Assembly: GCA_002256425.1 (NCBI GenBank)
Contig: NKIZ01000001.1
Location: forward strand, 434,001 to 498,000
Length of the DNA: 64,000 nucleotides
Reading direction: 5' to 3'
Source of the DNA: Alphaproteobacteria bacterium PA2
GTDB lineage: Bacteria > Pseudomonadota > Alphaproteobacteria > Caulobacterales > Caulobacteraceae
Part shown: one piece after another, positions 42,142-53,151 of the stretch
Layout: each line of letters opens with the position of its first letter
Numbering within the stretch: the stretch's first letter is position 1
Position numbers and translations under genes: made by a program
The notes under the pieces: model-generated
Databases searched by the model: none
The model's input: the letters and a program-made list of their open reading frames with translations, nothing else
Told to the model about the DNA's origin: nothing

Positions 42142-44618
42142 GACATGGCCTCGGCGATCAGGTCGGCCTCGGCTTCAGCCAGGATCATGTCCCCTGCCTG
42201 ACCCGGGGTCCGCTCCTTGCCGAGCTCCAGAAGAATCGGCACGGAAAACGGGGAGAGATGTTCAAGATCGGCGTGGCGGATATGGCCCTTGATCCGCGCC
42301 AGCATCTGCCCCAGCCGGGCTACGTCGATCAGGCCGGTCGCCGCATCGGACCTGGCGCAGGCCAGCAGCAGGTGGTCAGGCTGATGGCGGCGCAGGACGT
42401 CGTAGATCAGGTCTGTGGAAAAGGTCACCTGCCGCCCGGACTTCTGGTGCTCACCGGGAAAACGCCGCTCGATCAGTCCGCTGATCGCGGCGCACCCCTT
42501 GAAAGCCCGCTTCATCATGAAGCTTTCAGCCAGCCATGATTCCAGATCATCCCCCAGCATGTCCTGGTCAAACAGGTCGCCGAAATCGAGATTGCTCATC
42601 GGATCGAGCGACCAGATCGCCACCGCATAGTCATTGCAGACAAAGCCCAGGGGACCGACCCCCAACCGCTCCAGCCGCCGGGTCAGCAGCATGGCCAGGG
42701 TGGTGTGGGCCAGGCGTCCCTCGAAGGGATAGCAGACCAGGAAGTTCCGCCGCCCCCGCGGAAATGTTTCCAGCAGTAGCTCGCCTTCGCCAACGATCAG
42801 CGATCGATCCCTCTGGGCTTCCAGCCATTCGCGGACATCGGCGGGCAGGACCTGCCAGTGGTCCTGGTCGAACATAAGTTCCCGAACCCGCTTGGCCAGG
42901 AAGGTGGAGAGGGCGAATTTCGAGCCCCCCCAAGAGGGCATTTTCGGGTCCTTGTCCGTCGCCGCCTTCACGAAGACGTCCAGGCCCGTCACGGCCACCA
43001 GGCTCCAGACCTGACCGGCGAAGACAAAGGTGTCGCCGGGGTCGAGCATTTCCAGATAGCCCTCTTCGATCTCGCCGATCTTGCGGCCGCCGACCAGGCG
43101 CTTGCCCATGGCCACCCGCACCGACAGGACGGCTGGGGACAGGATGGCGCCGACATTCAGTCTGTGCCTCTGGGCCGTGGCGGCGTCACGTACCCGCCAG
43201 AGACCGTCCTGGCCCTTCACGATCCGCCGGAAGCGGTCATAGACCTTCAGCGCATATCCACCGGTGGAGACGAAATCGACCACCTGCTCGAAGTCCTCCC
43301 AGGTCAGGTCGCGATAGGGACCGCAGGCGACCAGCTCGTCATACAGTTTCAGCAGGTCGAAGGGCTCGGAGCAGGCCAGGCCCATGACGTGCTGGGCCAG
43401 GACATCCAGGGCGCCGGTCCGGGCCGGCTCGCCGTCGAACCGGTTCTCGGCAATGGCCTCGCGGGCCGCCTGACACTCCAGCATTTCAAACCGGTTGGCC
43501 GGGACGAAGAGGGCCTTCGAGGGCTCGTCCAGCCGGTGATTGGCCCGGCCGATCCGCTGGACCATGCGGCTGGCGCCCTTGGGCGAAGCCAGCTGGATGA
43601 CCAGGTCCACATCTCCCCAGTCAATGCCGAGGTCCAGAGTTGAGGTGCAGACCACAGCCCGCAGTTCCCCCCGGGCCATGGCCGCCTCGACCTTGCGTCT
43701 TTGTTCGGCTGACAGGGATCCATGGTGCAGGGCGATAGGCAGGTCATCATCATTGATCTTCCAGAGTTCCTGGAAGGCGAACTCGGCCTGGAAGCGGGTG
43801 TTGACGAAGACCAGAGCCGTCCGGGCGCCCTTGATGGCCTGGTAGACCTCCGCCATGGCGTGCTTGGCGGTGTGCCCGGCCCATGGCACCCGACCTTCGG
43901 ACAGCAGCATGTCCACCACCGGCTGGGCGCCCGGCGGGCCAAACACCAGATCGACCGTGTCTTCCGGTCGAGGGGTTTCGGGGGTGGTCCTTCCGCCCCA
44001 GGCCATCCACCGGCGGATGACATCCGGATCATCCACCGTGGCGGACAGTCCGACCCGGCGCATGTTCGGGGCGAAGACCTGTAGCCGCGCCAGGGCAAGC
44101 GCCAGCAGGTCGCCCCGCTTGGAGGCGTGGATGGCGTGGATCTCGTCGATGATCACGCAGGACAGGTTCTCGAAATAGAGCCGGGCGCCCTCCCAGGCGC
44201 AGAACAGGGCCAGCTGTTCCGGCGTGGTCAGCAGAATGTCCGGGGGCTTGACCCTCTGCCTCTGCTTGCGGGAGACCCCGGTGTCGCCCGTCCGGCTTTC
44301 GGCCACGATGGGCAGGCCCATCTGCAGAATGGGCGCCATGAGATTGCGCTCCACATCCACAGCCAGGGCCTTCAGGGGTGAGATATAGAGGGTGTGGATG
44401 CCCTGAGGCGTGTTGGCCGGAGGCCGCTCAGCCAGTTCGATCAGGCTGGGCAGGAAGCCCGCTAGGGTCTTGCCGCCGCCGGTGGGGGCGATCAGCAGGG
44501 CGTCCCGGCCAGCCCTCGCCCGCGCCACCATCTCAAGCTGATGGGACCTGGCCTCCCAGCCGCGGCCGGCGAACCAGTTCGTAAATCTGTCGGGCAGGAG
44601 GGGCGGGGCGGCGGCCAT
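42138..44618 (-). CDS. Ligase-associated DEXH-box helicase (Lhr-like)
   Basis: An 826-aa superfamily 2 helicase. Walker A is IAPTGGGKT (residues 43-51), DEIH near 158, motif III SATVDDP, motif VI MVQRIGRANHR, and a C-terminal Lhr-type winged-helix/beta region. It translocates on DNA in the helicase-PdeM repair module. The genes overlap (ATGA), so the two are co-translated. No upstream gene shares its direction closely; the isomerase operon ends 36 bp away. Confidence 0.92.
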   Translation of the reverse strand: MAAAPPLLPDRFTNWFAGRGWEARSHQLEMVARARAGRDALLIAPTGGGKTLAGFLPSLIELAERPPANTPQGIHTLYISPLKALAVDVERNLMAPILQMGLPIVAESRTGDTGVSRKQRQRVKPPDILLTTPEQLALFCAWEGARLYFENLSCVIIDEIHAIHASKRGDLLALALARLQVFAPNMRRVGLSATVDDPDVIRRWMAWGGRTTPETPRPEDTVDLVFGPPGAQPVVDMLLSEGRVPWAGHTAKHAMAEVYQAIKGARTALVFVNTRFQAEFAFQELWKINDDDLPIALHHGSLSAEQRRKVEAAMARGELRAVVCTSTLDLGIDWGDVDLVIQLASPKGASRMVQRIGRANHRLDEPSKALFVPANRFEMLECQAAREAIAENRFDGEPARTGALDVLAQHVMGLACSEPFDLLKLYDELVACGPYRDLTWEDFEQVVDFVSTGGYALKVYDRFRRIVKGQDGLWRVRDAATAQRHRLNVGAILSPAVLSVRVAMGKRLVGGRKIGEIEEGYLEMLDPGDTFVFAGQVWSLVAVTGLDVFVKAATDKDPKMPSWGGSKFALSTFLAKRVRELMFDQDHWQVLPADVREWLEAQRDRSLIVGEGELLLETFPRGRRNFLVCYPFEGRLAHTTLAMLLTRRLERLGVGPLGFVCNDYAVAIWSLDPMSNLDFGDLFDQDMLGDDLESWLAESFMMKRAFKGCAAISGLIERRFPGEHQKSGRQVTFSTDLIYDVLRRHQPDHLLLACARSDAATGLIDVARLGQMLARIKGHIRHADLEHLSPFSVPILLELGKERTPGQAGDMILAEAEADLIAEAMS

Positions 44619-44654
44619 GACCTGCCTATAGCATGTTCTCTTTTCGTTTCACCC

Positions 44655-45266
44655 TCAGGCTTGGGCCCGGACCCGCAGAACGGCGTCGCGGATCAGGGGA
44701 AGGCGGTCATTGCCGAAATACATGTCGTTCCCGCCGACAAAGATGGTGGGCGAGCCGAAGCCGCCCCGGGCTATGACTTCCTCGGTATTGAGCCTCAGCT
44801 GGTCCTTGACCTGCGCCTGCGCGATTCCCTCGAAGAAGGCGTCCGGGTCGATCCCGCTCTTTTCGCAGACGGTCTTCAGGACCTCGTCCTTTGAAATGTC
44901 CTGGTCATGGCTCCAATAGGCTTCAAAGACGGCGGTGGCGAAGTCCAGCATCCGGCCCTGGGGCTCCAGCCAGATGCAGCCGCGCATGGCCTTGACGCTG
45001 TTCACCGGAAAGACGCTGGGCGGAAACTTGATGGTCAGGCCCGTGAACCGGGCCCAGTCCCGCAGGTCCTTGCCCATATAGCGCGCCTTGGCCGGGACCG
45101 GGGTCTCCCTCTGGGCGTAGACGCTGGGATTAACCGTGTTGAATATGCCCCCGACCAGAATGGGCTTCCAGGCAGTCTCGACCTGCAATTCCTTCTGCAG
45201 GGCCTTGAGGTTTTCAAAGGCCAGATAGGTCCAGGGACTGGAACAGTCAAAAAACACTTCAAGCAT
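44655..45266 (-). CDS. 2-hydroxychromene-2-carboxylate isomerase-like DsbA-family protein
   Basis: A 203-aa thioredoxin/DsbA-fold protein of the kappa-GST/HCCA-isomerase type. The N-terminal FDCSSPWTYLAFENL has SSPW with serine at the glutathione-activating position, and FGSPTIFVGGNDMYFGNDR is the conserved C-terminal strand. It is probably a glutathione-dependent isomerase of aromatic or other small molecules; the true substrate is unclear without a pathway nearby. AGGAG lies 7 nt before the ATG. It follows the dioxygenase gene by 15 bp. Confidence 0.85.
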   Translation of the reverse strand: MLEVFFDCSSPWTYLAFENLKALQKELQVETAWKPILVGGIFNTVNPSVYAQRETPVPAKARYMGKDLRDWARFTGLTIKFPPSVFPVNSVKAMRGCIWLEPQGRMLDFATAVFEAYWSHDQDISKDEVLKTVCEKSGIDPDAFFEGIAQAQVKDQLRLNTEEVIARGGFGSPTIFVGGNDMYFGNDRLPLIRDAVLRVRAQA

Positions 45267-45281
45267 TCTGGAGCTCCTCGC

Positions 45282-46211
45282 TCAGGCCAGGGCCGGGCTG
45301 TTTTCCAGCCGGGTCAGCCAGTAGTCGGCGTCATAGGTCGGGTCGCCGGTCAGATACCGCCACAGCTTGATCCGGTTGACGAATTCCAGCCGGCCCGTGT
45401 CCTGCTCGAACCAGGGCTCGGGGGTCATCAGGATCTGCTCGACACTGGGGGGCTGAGGTCCCTTGAGGTAGAAGATCGGCCTCTGCTGGACCTGGGGTTT
45501 GAGGGTTTCCAGATCAAACTGCCGAACCTGTGTCTTCGTGGGATTGATCCTGATCTTGAACATGGTCCGGGTATCGTCCGACAGGTTGACCCCGCCCCCG
45601 TGCCATATGCCCGAATGCAGGAAGAGCAGGGTTCCGGCCTCGCAGACCATATGCTGCTGGCCGCGTATGTTCTGATAGCGGCCCAGCGCCACCTCGCTCA
45701 CCCTGCGGAGGTGGGTGCCGGGCACGAACCGGGTGCCGCCCATGGGTCGGGTGACCCGGTGCGGATAGTACATGATCTGCAGGTCGAAGGCCTGGCGGGG
45801 ATCGATGGTCGAGTCCTGGTGGGTGTGCTGGCTGACGCTTTCGCCGCCCTCATGATAGGCGGGCGGAAAGGTGACATGCAGGAAGTGGTGGTCAAAGATC
45901 GGCGCCTCACCCACCAGGCTGCGGACAGCGCCGGCCACAAGGGGCAGGCCCAGCAGGCGCTCCATGGCCGAACCCTGGGGATAGGCGCTGGCCAGGGGCG
46001 TCCCGGCGGCGACCTGCGGTATGTCCGCCCGGGCCAGGATCTCGCCATAGGTCCGCCGCAGCTTCTGTCCGGGGACGGCCGGGGCAATCTCGCCGACAGA
46101 GTCCATGAACTGGCGGTTGATCTCGTCCGGCACAACGCCGTCGAACCGCAGGAAGCCCCGGGCGACAAAGCTCGCCATCTGTTCAGCGGTGAGAAGCGGC
46201 AGGCTGCTCAT
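45282..46211 (-). CDS. Phytanoyl-CoA dioxygenase family protein
   Basis: A 309-aa Fe(II)/2-oxoglutarate-dependent oxygenase. The iron ligands are HTHQDS (His131-x-Asp133) and His204 in HSGIWHGGG, with Arg at TRTMFKIR for 2-oxoglutarate. It likely hydroxylates a small molecule or acyl chain. It overlaps the small hypothetical gene upstream by 4 bp and precedes the isomerase gene, so the three form an operon. Confidence 0.87.
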   Translation of the reverse strand: MSSLPLLTAEQMASFVARGFLRFDGVVPDEINRQFMDSVGEIAPAVPGQKLRRTYGEILARADIPQVAAGTPLASAYPQGSAMERLLGLPLVAGAVRSLVGEAPIFDHHFLHVTFPPAYHEGGESVSQHTHQDSTIDPRQAFDLQIMYYPHRVTRPMGGTRFVPGTHLRRVSEVALGRYQNIRGQQHMVCEAGTLLFLHSGIWHGGGVNLSDDTRTMFKIRINPTKTQVRQFDLETLKPQVQQRPIFYLKGPQPPSVEQILMTPEPWFEQDTGRLEFVNRIKLWRYLTGDPTYDADYWLTRLENSPALA

Positions 46212-46483
46212 GCGTCCATCTCCACCAGTTGCTCGAAGAAGAACTCGTATTTCAGATAGCTGAGGTCGAACTCCTCCCCCCGGTTATGGGGCAGGATCTG
46301 GGCGGCCTGGATCAGGCGCCAGCCGGCCTTCAGGGCGTCCAGCCCCGTGGCGAAGGGCGGTTCGTCATTGTCGCCGGCCATGGTGCGGGACTGACCGGTT
46401 CCGTCATAGACCGCCCAGGCGACCACGGGGGAATCCAGGGCCGAGTTGGCGAGGTACAGGACCAGGACCTTTTGTCTTTGCAT
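46208..46483 (-). CDS. Conserved hypothetical protein, operon with PhyH-type gene
   Basis: About 91 aa from the ATG at 46483 (GGGGAG just upstream), or 96 aa from 46498. The sequence is compact and soluble: KVLVLYLANSALDSPVVAWAVYDG, split by hydrophobic strands, and ends EFFFEQLVEMDA. No domain recognised. Translational coupling to the dioxygenase suggests a shared role. Confidence 0.65.
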   Translation of the reverse strand: MQRQKVLVLYLANSALDSPVVAWAVYDGTGQSRTMAGDNDEPPFATGLDALKAGWRLIQAAQILPHNRGEEFDLSYLKYEFFFEQLVEMDA

Positions 46484-46569
46484 GGGCTCCCCAGACATTT
46501 TCCGCGATCATGGCCCACAGCGCGGCCTGAGGGAACAGGGTTCGGTGGCGAAGCCTGGCGACTCCGGAT

Positions 46570-47862
46570 ATGGAACGGAGCATGAACCTTGATCCTGTCC
46601 TTCTCCTTGCTGTCCTGTTCTTCGCCGCCGCTGTGGTCGCCATCTTCTGGGCCCTGATGGAACGGAGCCGCGCCGACAAGGCCGAGGCCCGGGTCTATGG
46701 CCTTCAGGACGCCGCCGCCCGGGTAAAGGTGCTCGAGGAAATGGGCGCCAAGACCGCCGCCCTGCTGCAGGGCGAGGCGGTGACCGCCATCGCCGAGCAG
46801 GTGCTCAAGCGGGCCGACGAGACCCTCCACAATCGCGAACAGCTGGCCCAGGCCCGGCTGGAGGCCCAGCTCAAGCCGGTGGCCGAGACCCTGGCCAGGT
46901 TCCAGGAACAGGTGACGGCTGTGGAGAAGGTCCGGGCCGAGGAGTCCGGCGGCCTGAAACAGCAGATCGCCGACCTGATGCAGGCCTCAGCCGCCACCCA
47001 GGCCGAGACCCGCAAGCTGTCCTCCGCCCTGCGCCGGGGCGCCGGGGTCCAGGGCCGCTGGGGGGAGCAGACCCTGCGCAATGTCCTGGAGGCCGCCGGC
47101 CTGACCAAGCACTATGACTTCACTGAACAGACCTCGACCGACACCGATGAGGGCCGCCGCCGTCCCGACGTGACCGTCCGCCTGCCGGGCGGGGCGGTCT
47201 TTGTCATCGACGCCAAGTGTTCGATCAACGCCTTCCTCGACGCCCAGGACGCCGGGGACGAGGCCCTGCAGGAGGCGGCCTATGTCCGCCATACCCAGAG
47301 CGTCCGCGCCCACTTCCTGGGCCTGTCGGCCAAGGCCTACTGGGACCAGTTCGACGCCTCGCCCGACTTCGTGGCCATGTTCATTCCCGGCGACAGCTTC
47401 CTGGCCGCGGCCGTCGAGCGGGCGCCGGACCTGATGACCGAGGCCATGGACAAGCGGGTGCTGATCGTCACCCCCACCACCCTTTTCGCCCTCTGCAAGG
47501 CCGTGGCCTATGGCTGGCGGGTGGAGGAGCAGGCGGCCAACGCCCAGGAGATCTCGAAGCTCGGCCGCGAGCTCTACAAGCGCCTCTCCGTCATGGGCGG
47601 CCATGCTGCGGCGGTGGGCAAGGCCCTCGACCAGGCCGTCGGGCGATATAACCAGTTCGTCGGGTCCCTCGAGACCCAGGTCATGACCCAGGCCAAGCGG
47701 TTCGAGGATCTCAAGGTGGACCATGAGGGCCGGGAACTGCCGGACCTGAGCCCCGTTGAAACCGCCGTGCGGCCCTTCTCCAAGCTCTCGACGGTCGGGA
47801 ATGATGATGAAACAGGCGCCGTCCCCGCCTTGACGCTCAAGGGTCGCTCACCTACCTCCTGA
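46570..47862 (+). CDS. rmuC: DNA recombination protein RmuC homologue
   Basis: 430 aa. An N-terminal membrane helix ([19 protein letters not shown]) is followed by an Ala/Glu/Gln-rich coiled coil to about 150, then the RmuC domain with [19 protein letters not shown] and [13 protein letters not shown] (PD-(D/E)XK-like). RmuC limits inversions at short repeats. Another in-frame ATG at 46582 is possible. It is followed by def after only 5 bp. Confidence 0.92.
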   Translation: MERSMNLDPVLLLAVLFFAAAVVAIFWALMERSRADKAEARVYGLQDAAARVKVLEEMGAKTAALLQGEAVTAIAEQVLKRADETLHNREQLAQARLEAQLKPVAETLARFQEQVTAVEKVRAEESGGLKQQIADLMQASAATQAETRKLSSALRRGAGVQGRWGEQTLRNVLEAAGLTKHYDFTEQTSTDTDEGRRRPDVTVRLPGGAVFVIDAKCSINAFLDAQDAGDEALQEAAYVRHTQSVRAHFLGLSAKAYWDQFDASPDFVAMFIPGDSFLAAAVERAPDLMTEAMDKRVLIVTPTTLFALCKAVAYGWRVEEQAANAQEISKLGRELYKRLSVMGGHAAAVGKALDQAVGRYNQFVGSLETQVMTQAKRFEDLKVDHEGRELPDLSPVETAVRPFSKLSTVGNDDETGAVPALTLKGRSPTS

Positions 47863-47867
47863 CCATC

Positions 47868-48377
47868 ATGGCTATTCGCGAAATCCTGGTCGTCCCAGAT
47901 CCCGTCCTCAAGCAGGTCTCCACCCCGGTCGAGGTGGTCGACGACGCCCTGCGCGCCCTCATGGATGACATGCTCGAGACCATGTATGACGCGCCGGGCA
48001 TTGGCCTCGCCGCCATCCAGATCGGCGTGCCTAAACAGGTCATCGTCATGGACCTGGCCGGCAAGGACGAGCCCCCCCAGCCCCGCTATTTCGTCAATCC
48101 GAAGATCATTTGGGCCTCGGAAGAAACCGCCCCCTATGAAGAGGGCTGCCTCTCGGTCCCCGAAATCTTCGACGAGGTCGAGCGCGCCGCCCAGGTGAAG
48201 ATCCAGTACCTGGACTATCACGGCAAGGAAGTGACCGAACTGGCCGATGGCCTGTTTTCCGTCTGCATCCAGCACGAGATGGACCACCTCAAGGGCGTGC
48301 TGTTCATCGACTACCTCTCGCGCCTGAAGCGCGAACGGGCGGTGTCCAAGGTCAAGAAGCTGGTACGCGCCGCCTAA
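47868..48377 (+). CDS. def: Peptide deformylase
   Basis: 169 aa with all three deformylase motifs: [10 protein letters not shown] (canonical GxGLAAxQ), EGCLSVP (zinc Cys) and QHEMDHLKG (HExxH zinc site). It removes N-formyl groups from nascent proteins. It is followed 42 bp later by fmt and then truA, a conserved arrangement. This is the housekeeping enzyme. Confidence 0.97.
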   Translation: MAIREILVVPDPVLKQVSTPVEVVDDALRALMDDMLETMYDAPGIGLAAIQIGVPKQVIVMDLAGKDEPPQPRYFVNPKIIWASEETAPYEEGCLSVPEIFDEVERAAQVKIQYLDYHGKEVTELADGLFSVCIQHEMDHLKGVLFIDYLSRLKRERAVSKVKKLVRAA

Positions 48378-48419
48378 AGCTTCGTTTCGCGAGGCGCTGT
48401 TTCGGGCTAAAGCCCGGCA

Positions 48420-49346
48420 ATGCGCATAGCCTTTCTCGGAACCCCTGACATCGCCGCCGCCTGCCTTGCGGCCCTGGCGCAGGCCGGGCACGAGGTCGCC
48501 ATGGTCTATTCCCAACCCCCGGCGCCTCGGGGTCGGGGCCATGACCTCAAGCCCTCCGCCACTCACGCCATGGCCCTGTCCCTGGGTCTTGAGGTCCGCA
48601 CGCCGACCTCAATGCGCGATCCCGACGTCATTGCAGCCTTCCAGGCCCTGAAGCTAGACGCCGCTGTGGTGGTGGCGTTCGGCCAGATACTTCCCGCCGC
48701 TGTGCTCGACGCACCCCGGTTGGGATCCTTCAACCTTCACGCCTCCCTCCTGCCTCGGTGGCGTGGCGCCGCGCCGATCCAGCGGGCCATCATGGCCGGA
48801 GACGCGCAGTCTGGAGTCCAGGTCATGCGCATGACCGAGGGCCTGGATGAAGGCCCGGTCCTGGCCGGCGCGGTTCTCGACATCAGCCCCCTGGAAACCG
48901 CCGGAACCCTGCATGACCGGATGATGGCGGCGGGCGCAGATCTGCTGGTCAGGACCCTGGCCGACATCGCCGCAGGCCGCGCCGTTGAAACGCCCCAGTC
49001 CGAAGAAGGCGCCACCTACGCTAAGAAGATCCGGACGAAGGAAGCCCGCCTGGACTGGACCAGGCCCGCTGTCGACCTGGATCGCAAGATCCGCGGTCTC
49101 TCGCCCTTTCCGGGGGCCTGGTTCGACCTGCCGAGCGACAAGGGCCCGGTCAGGGTCAAGGCCCTGCTGTCCCGGGCCGAAGACGGTGCAGGCGAGCCCG
49201 GCGAAGTGCTGGATGAGGCCCTGCTGGTGGCGACTGGCGCCGGCGCCGTTCGGCTTCTCAGGGTCCAGCGGGAAGGCAAGGGCGCCCAGGATGCCGAGGT
49301 CTTCCTGCGGGGAACGCCTGTGCTGCCGGGAACCCGGTTTCCCTGA
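48420..49346 (+). CDS. fmt: Methionyl-tRNA formyltransferase
   Basis: 308 aa. An N-terminal formyltransferase Rossmann domain ([15 protein letters not shown]) has the catalytic [16 protein letters not shown] (Asn-His motif) and EGLDEGPVL. The C-terminal OB-like tRNA-binding domain ends [10 protein letters not shown]. It formylates initiator Met-tRNA, complementing def just upstream. Its TGA overlaps the truA ATG by one base. Confidence 0.97.
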   Translation: MRIAFLGTPDIAAACLAALAQAGHEVAMVYSQPPAPRGRGHDLKPSATHAMALSLGLEVRTPTSMRDPDVIAAFQALKLDAAVVVAFGQILPAAVLDAPRLGSFNLHASLLPRWRGAAPIQRAIMAGDAQSGVQVMRMTEGLDEGPVLAGAVLDISPLETAGTLHDRMMAAGADLLVRTLADIAAGRAVETPQSEEGATYAKKIRTKEARLDWTRPAVDLDRKIRGLSPFPGAWFDLPSDKGPVRVKALLSRAEDGAGEPGEVLDEALLVATGAGAVRLLRVQREGKGAQDAEVFLRGTPVLPGTRFP

Positions 49347-50107
49347 TGCCCCGCTACCGGCTGACCATTGAATATGACGGCGGCCCCTATTGCGGCTTCC
49401 AGGCCCAGCCGGACCTGCCCTCGGTCCAGGGCGCTCTCGAAGCGGCGGTGAAGGCCTTCTGTGGCCAGACCCTGCGAGTGGCGGCTGCGGGCCGGACGGA
49501 CACCGGCGTCCACGCCACCGGCCAGGTGGTCCATATCGATCTCGAAAAGCCCTGGCCGGCTGAAACCGTCCGCAATGCCCTCAACGCCCACTTGGCAAAG
49601 GAGTCAGTGGTGGTGCTGGATGCGGAGGTGACGCAAGGGGACTGGCACGCCCGGTTCTCAGCGACCGAGCGCCGCTATCTCTACCGCATCCTCAACAGGG
49701 CGGCGCCCGCGGCCCTGGAGCGAGGCAAGGTCTGGCGCCTGAAGGGTGAGCTGGACGCCGAGGCAATGCACCACGCCGCCCAGACGCTGGTTGGGCATCA
49801 TGACTTCACCACTTTCCGGGACCTGAAGTGTCAGGCCAAGTCGCCCCTCAAGACCCTGGATGTGGCTCGGGTCAGCCGCATTGGCGATGAGGTGCATCTG
49901 GTCTTCGAAGCGAGGTCCTTCCTGCACCGGCAGGTCCGGTCCATGACCGGCACCCTGGCCCAGGTTGGTCTGGGACGCTGGACGATGGCGGATGTCGAGG
50001 CCGCGCTCGAAGCGAAGGACCGACAGGCCTGCGGCCCGGTTGCGCCCGCCGACGGCCTCTACCTGACAGGGGTCGGTTATCCGGCTGTGGAAAACGTCGC
50101 GAAATAG
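49346..50107 (+). CDS. truA: tRNA pseudouridine38-40 synthase TruA
   Basis: 253 aa. The catalytic aspartate lies in AAGRTDTGVHATGQVV, with RYLYRILN and the C-terminal SFLHRQVRSMTGTLAQVG. It modifies positions 38-40 of the tRNA anticodon stem. It is coupled to fmt by TGATG. Its last 31 bp overlap the convergent dapE 3' end. Confidence 0.97.
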   Translation: MPRYRLTIEYDGGPYCGFQAQPDLPSVQGALEAAVKAFCGQTLRVAAAGRTDTGVHATGQVVHIDLEKPWPAETVRNALNAHLAKESVVVLDAEVTQGDWHARFSATERRYLYRILNRAAPAALERGKVWRLKGELDAEAMHHAAQTLVGHHDFTTFRDLKCQAKSPLKTLDVARVSRIGDEVHLVFEARSFLHRQVRSMTGTLAQVGLGRWTMADVEAALEAKDRQACGPVAPADGLYLTGVGYPAVENVAK

Positions 50108-51228
50108 CGGCGGATGATCTCGCGATAGACCGCCTGCAATTGCAGGATTTCCGACACCGGCGCCCGTTCATCCACCGAATGCATGGTCTTGCCCACCAGA
50201 CCCACCTCAACCACCGGGCAGAGGGCGCGGATGAACCGCGCGTCCGAGGTGCCGCCGGTGGTCGAAAGGTCCGGCGGTGAGCCCGCCACATCCGTCACAG
50301 CCGAGCTGATCAGCTGGGTGAAGGCGCCGGGCTCGGTCAGGAAGGCTTCGCCGCTGATGGTCGGCTTGACGATGACATTTCCCTGGAAGCCTTCCTGGGC
50401 CGCAAGGGCTTCCCCGGCGATCCAGTCGGCCAGGCTCTGGCCGGTATGGTTGGGATTGAAGCGGATATTCAGCCGGGCCCGGGCTTCGGCGGGGATCAGA
50501 TTGGTGGTGGGATTGCCCACATCAAAATTGGTGAGCTCGAGATTCGAAGGCTGGAACCCCAGATAGCCCTGATCCAGTTCGGTCTCCTGCAGGCGGGCCA
50601 GCAGGGCGACCAGGACCGGGATCGGATTGGCCGCCCGGTGGGGATAGGCCACGTGGCCCTGAATGCCCTCGACGGTGATGTTCACATTGATCGAGCCCCG
50701 GCGGCCGATCTTGACCATGTCGCCGAACCGCTCGGAGCTGGTGGGCTCGCCGACAATGCAGTGATCGATGACTTCGCCTTCGGCCTGCAGGGCCTGGACA
50801 ACCTTGACCGTCCCGTCCGTGGCGACGCCTTCTTCATCCCCGGTGATGAGGAAGGAGATCGAGCCCTTCACCTCGCCCGCCTCGATGGCGTCGGCGCAGG
50901 CGGCGGCAAAGGCGGCGATGGCGCTCTTCATGTCCACGGCGCCCCGCCCGATCAGCACGTCATCCACGATATCGGCGGCGAAGGCCTCGCGGCTCCAGGC
51001 CGCGGCATCGCCCACCGGCACCACGTCGGTGTGGCCGGCAAAGCAGAGGTTGGGGCGCTCCGAGCCGTAACGGGCGTAGAGGTTTTCGATCTGACCAAAG
51101 GTCATCCGGCGACAGGCGAAGCCCAGACCGCTGAGGGTCTGCTCGACAATATCCATGGCGCCCGCGTCCGCAGGGGTGACCGAGGGGCGGCGGATGAGGG
51201 CCTGTGTCAGGCTGACCGGATCAATCAC
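50077..51228 (-). CDS. dapE: Succinyl-diaminopimelate desuccinylase
   Basis: A 383-aa M20 metallopeptidase. Zinc-site motifs are CFAGHTDVVPVGD, GRGAVDMKSAIAAF and LITGDEEGVATDG. It releases LL-diaminopimelate from the N-succinyl intermediate in lysine/peptidoglycan synthesis. It is separated from dapD by one SDR gene on the same strand. Confidence 0.96.
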   Translation of the reverse strand: MIDPVSLTQALIRRPSVTPADAGAMDIVEQTLSGLGFACRRMTFGQIENLYARYGSERPNLCFAGHTDVVPVGDAAAWSREAFAADIVDDVLIGRGAVDMKSAIAAFAAACADAIEAGEVKGSISFLITGDEEGVATDGTVKVVQALQAEGEVIDHCIVGEPTSSERFGDMVKIGRRGSINVNITVEGIQGHVAYPHRAANPIPVLVALLARLQETELDQGYLGFQPSNLELTNFDVGNPTTNLIPAEARARLNIRFNPNHTGQSLADWIAGEALAAQEGFQGNVIVKPTISGEAFLTEPGAFTQLISSAVTDVAGSPPDLSTTGGTSDARFIRALCPVVEVGLVGKTMHSVDERAPVSEILQLQAVYREIIRRYFATFSTAG

Positions 51229-51323
51229 TCTCGTACTCGCACGCTGATGTTCAAATTCAGGGGAGTCATAGACCGGAACCCCAACATGCCCAAGGTCGAC
51301 AAGCGGTGGCGGAAAGGCCAGGC

Positions 51324-52289
51324 CTAGGAGTAGGACTCGCCGACCATCTCTTCGCTTTTGGTCCAGAGCGCCCTGGCGCTTTCAGGATCAAGGGCATAGG
51401 AGCGGACTCCGCCACGGACGCCCTCAATGTCCTTGATCTCCGCGACGTGGCAGTCCTCGCAATACTTCCCGCCGACTTCATCCGCATCCGCGACGAAACC
51501 GCTCCAGACAGTGGTCGCTGCGCCTTGGGGGATGGTCTTCCAGACAAAGGGTTCCGCGCCTGCCGCCTGATTGCTGGCATTGATGCTGGCAATCATGGCC
51601 TGGGTGGCCTGCGGCGTCACATGACGGCCAAGCTCGGTCTGGATTCCGCCCGGATGCACGGCGGCAGCGCGGACGCCCCTCGCCCTGTGGCGGCGGTCGA
51701 ACTCCACGGCGAACAGGACATTGGCCGTCTTTGACCGGCCATAAGCCCCGAACTCGGAATAGGGCGTGTGGTCGAAGTTGGGATCTTCCAGGTCGACGTC
51801 GGAGAACCTGTGTCCGGCGGACGCCAGATTCACCAGCCTTCCGTCCTCTTTCAGGAGTCTGGCGATCCGGTTGACCAGGACGAAGTGGCCCAGGTGATTG
51901 GTTCCGAACTGGGTCTCAAAGCCGTCGACGGTCTTTCCCATAGGGGTCGCCATGACTCCGGCATTGCAGATTATGACGTCGAATGGACGTCCATCCGCCA
52001 GCAGGGCGTCGGCGCAGGCGCGAACGCTGGCCAGTGATGCAAGGTCCAGCTCCACCAGTTCCAGGCCGCCGCCCTGAGCAGCCTGTTCACGGACCGGGAC
52101 GGTTGCTGTTTCAGCCTTCGCCAGGTTCCGGGCGGCGCCGACCACCGTGGCTCCATGAGCCGCCAGGGTACGGGCTGTCTCGACGCCAAGGCCTGCCGAG
52201 ACACCGGTCACAAGGACTCGCCGGCCTGACAGGTCAACGCCCTGAAGGACATCGTCAGTAGTTGAGGTCGCGCCAAAAGATTGAGCCAT
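51324..52289 (-). CDS. SDR oxidoreductase (retinol dehydrogenase-like)
   Basis: 321 aa from the ATG at 52289 (GGAG 7 nt upstream); the open frame extends further only into the dapD tail. It has cofactor motif TGVSAGLG near residue 28, ICNAGVMATP and YGRSK (Tyr-x3-Lys). This long SDR subgroup, with FGTNHLGHFVL, is annotated as retinol dehydrogenase or oxidoreductase without known bacterial substrate. It sits between dapD and dapE and looks like an insertion into the lysine cluster. Confidence 0.87.
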   Translation of the reverse strand: MAQSFGATSTTDDVLQGVDLSGRRVLVTGVSAGLGVETARTLAAHGATVVGAARNLAKAETATVPVREQAAQGGGLELVELDLASLASVRACADALLADGRPFDVIICNAGVMATPMGKTVDGFETQFGTNHLGHFVLVNRIARLLKEDGRLVNLASAGHRFSDVDLEDPNFDHTPYSEFGAYGRSKTANVLFAVEFDRRHRARGVRAAAVHPGGIQTELGRHVTPQATQAMIASINASNQAAGAEPFVWKTIPQGAATTVWSGFVADADEVGGKYCEDCHVAEIKDIEGVRGGVRSYALDPESARALWTKSEEMVGESYS

Positions 52290-52321
52290 GAGGTCTCCGG
52301 ACTGTTTGGTTCCCGGGAATT

Positions 52322-53149
<828 letters not shown>

Positions 53150-53151
53150 GT

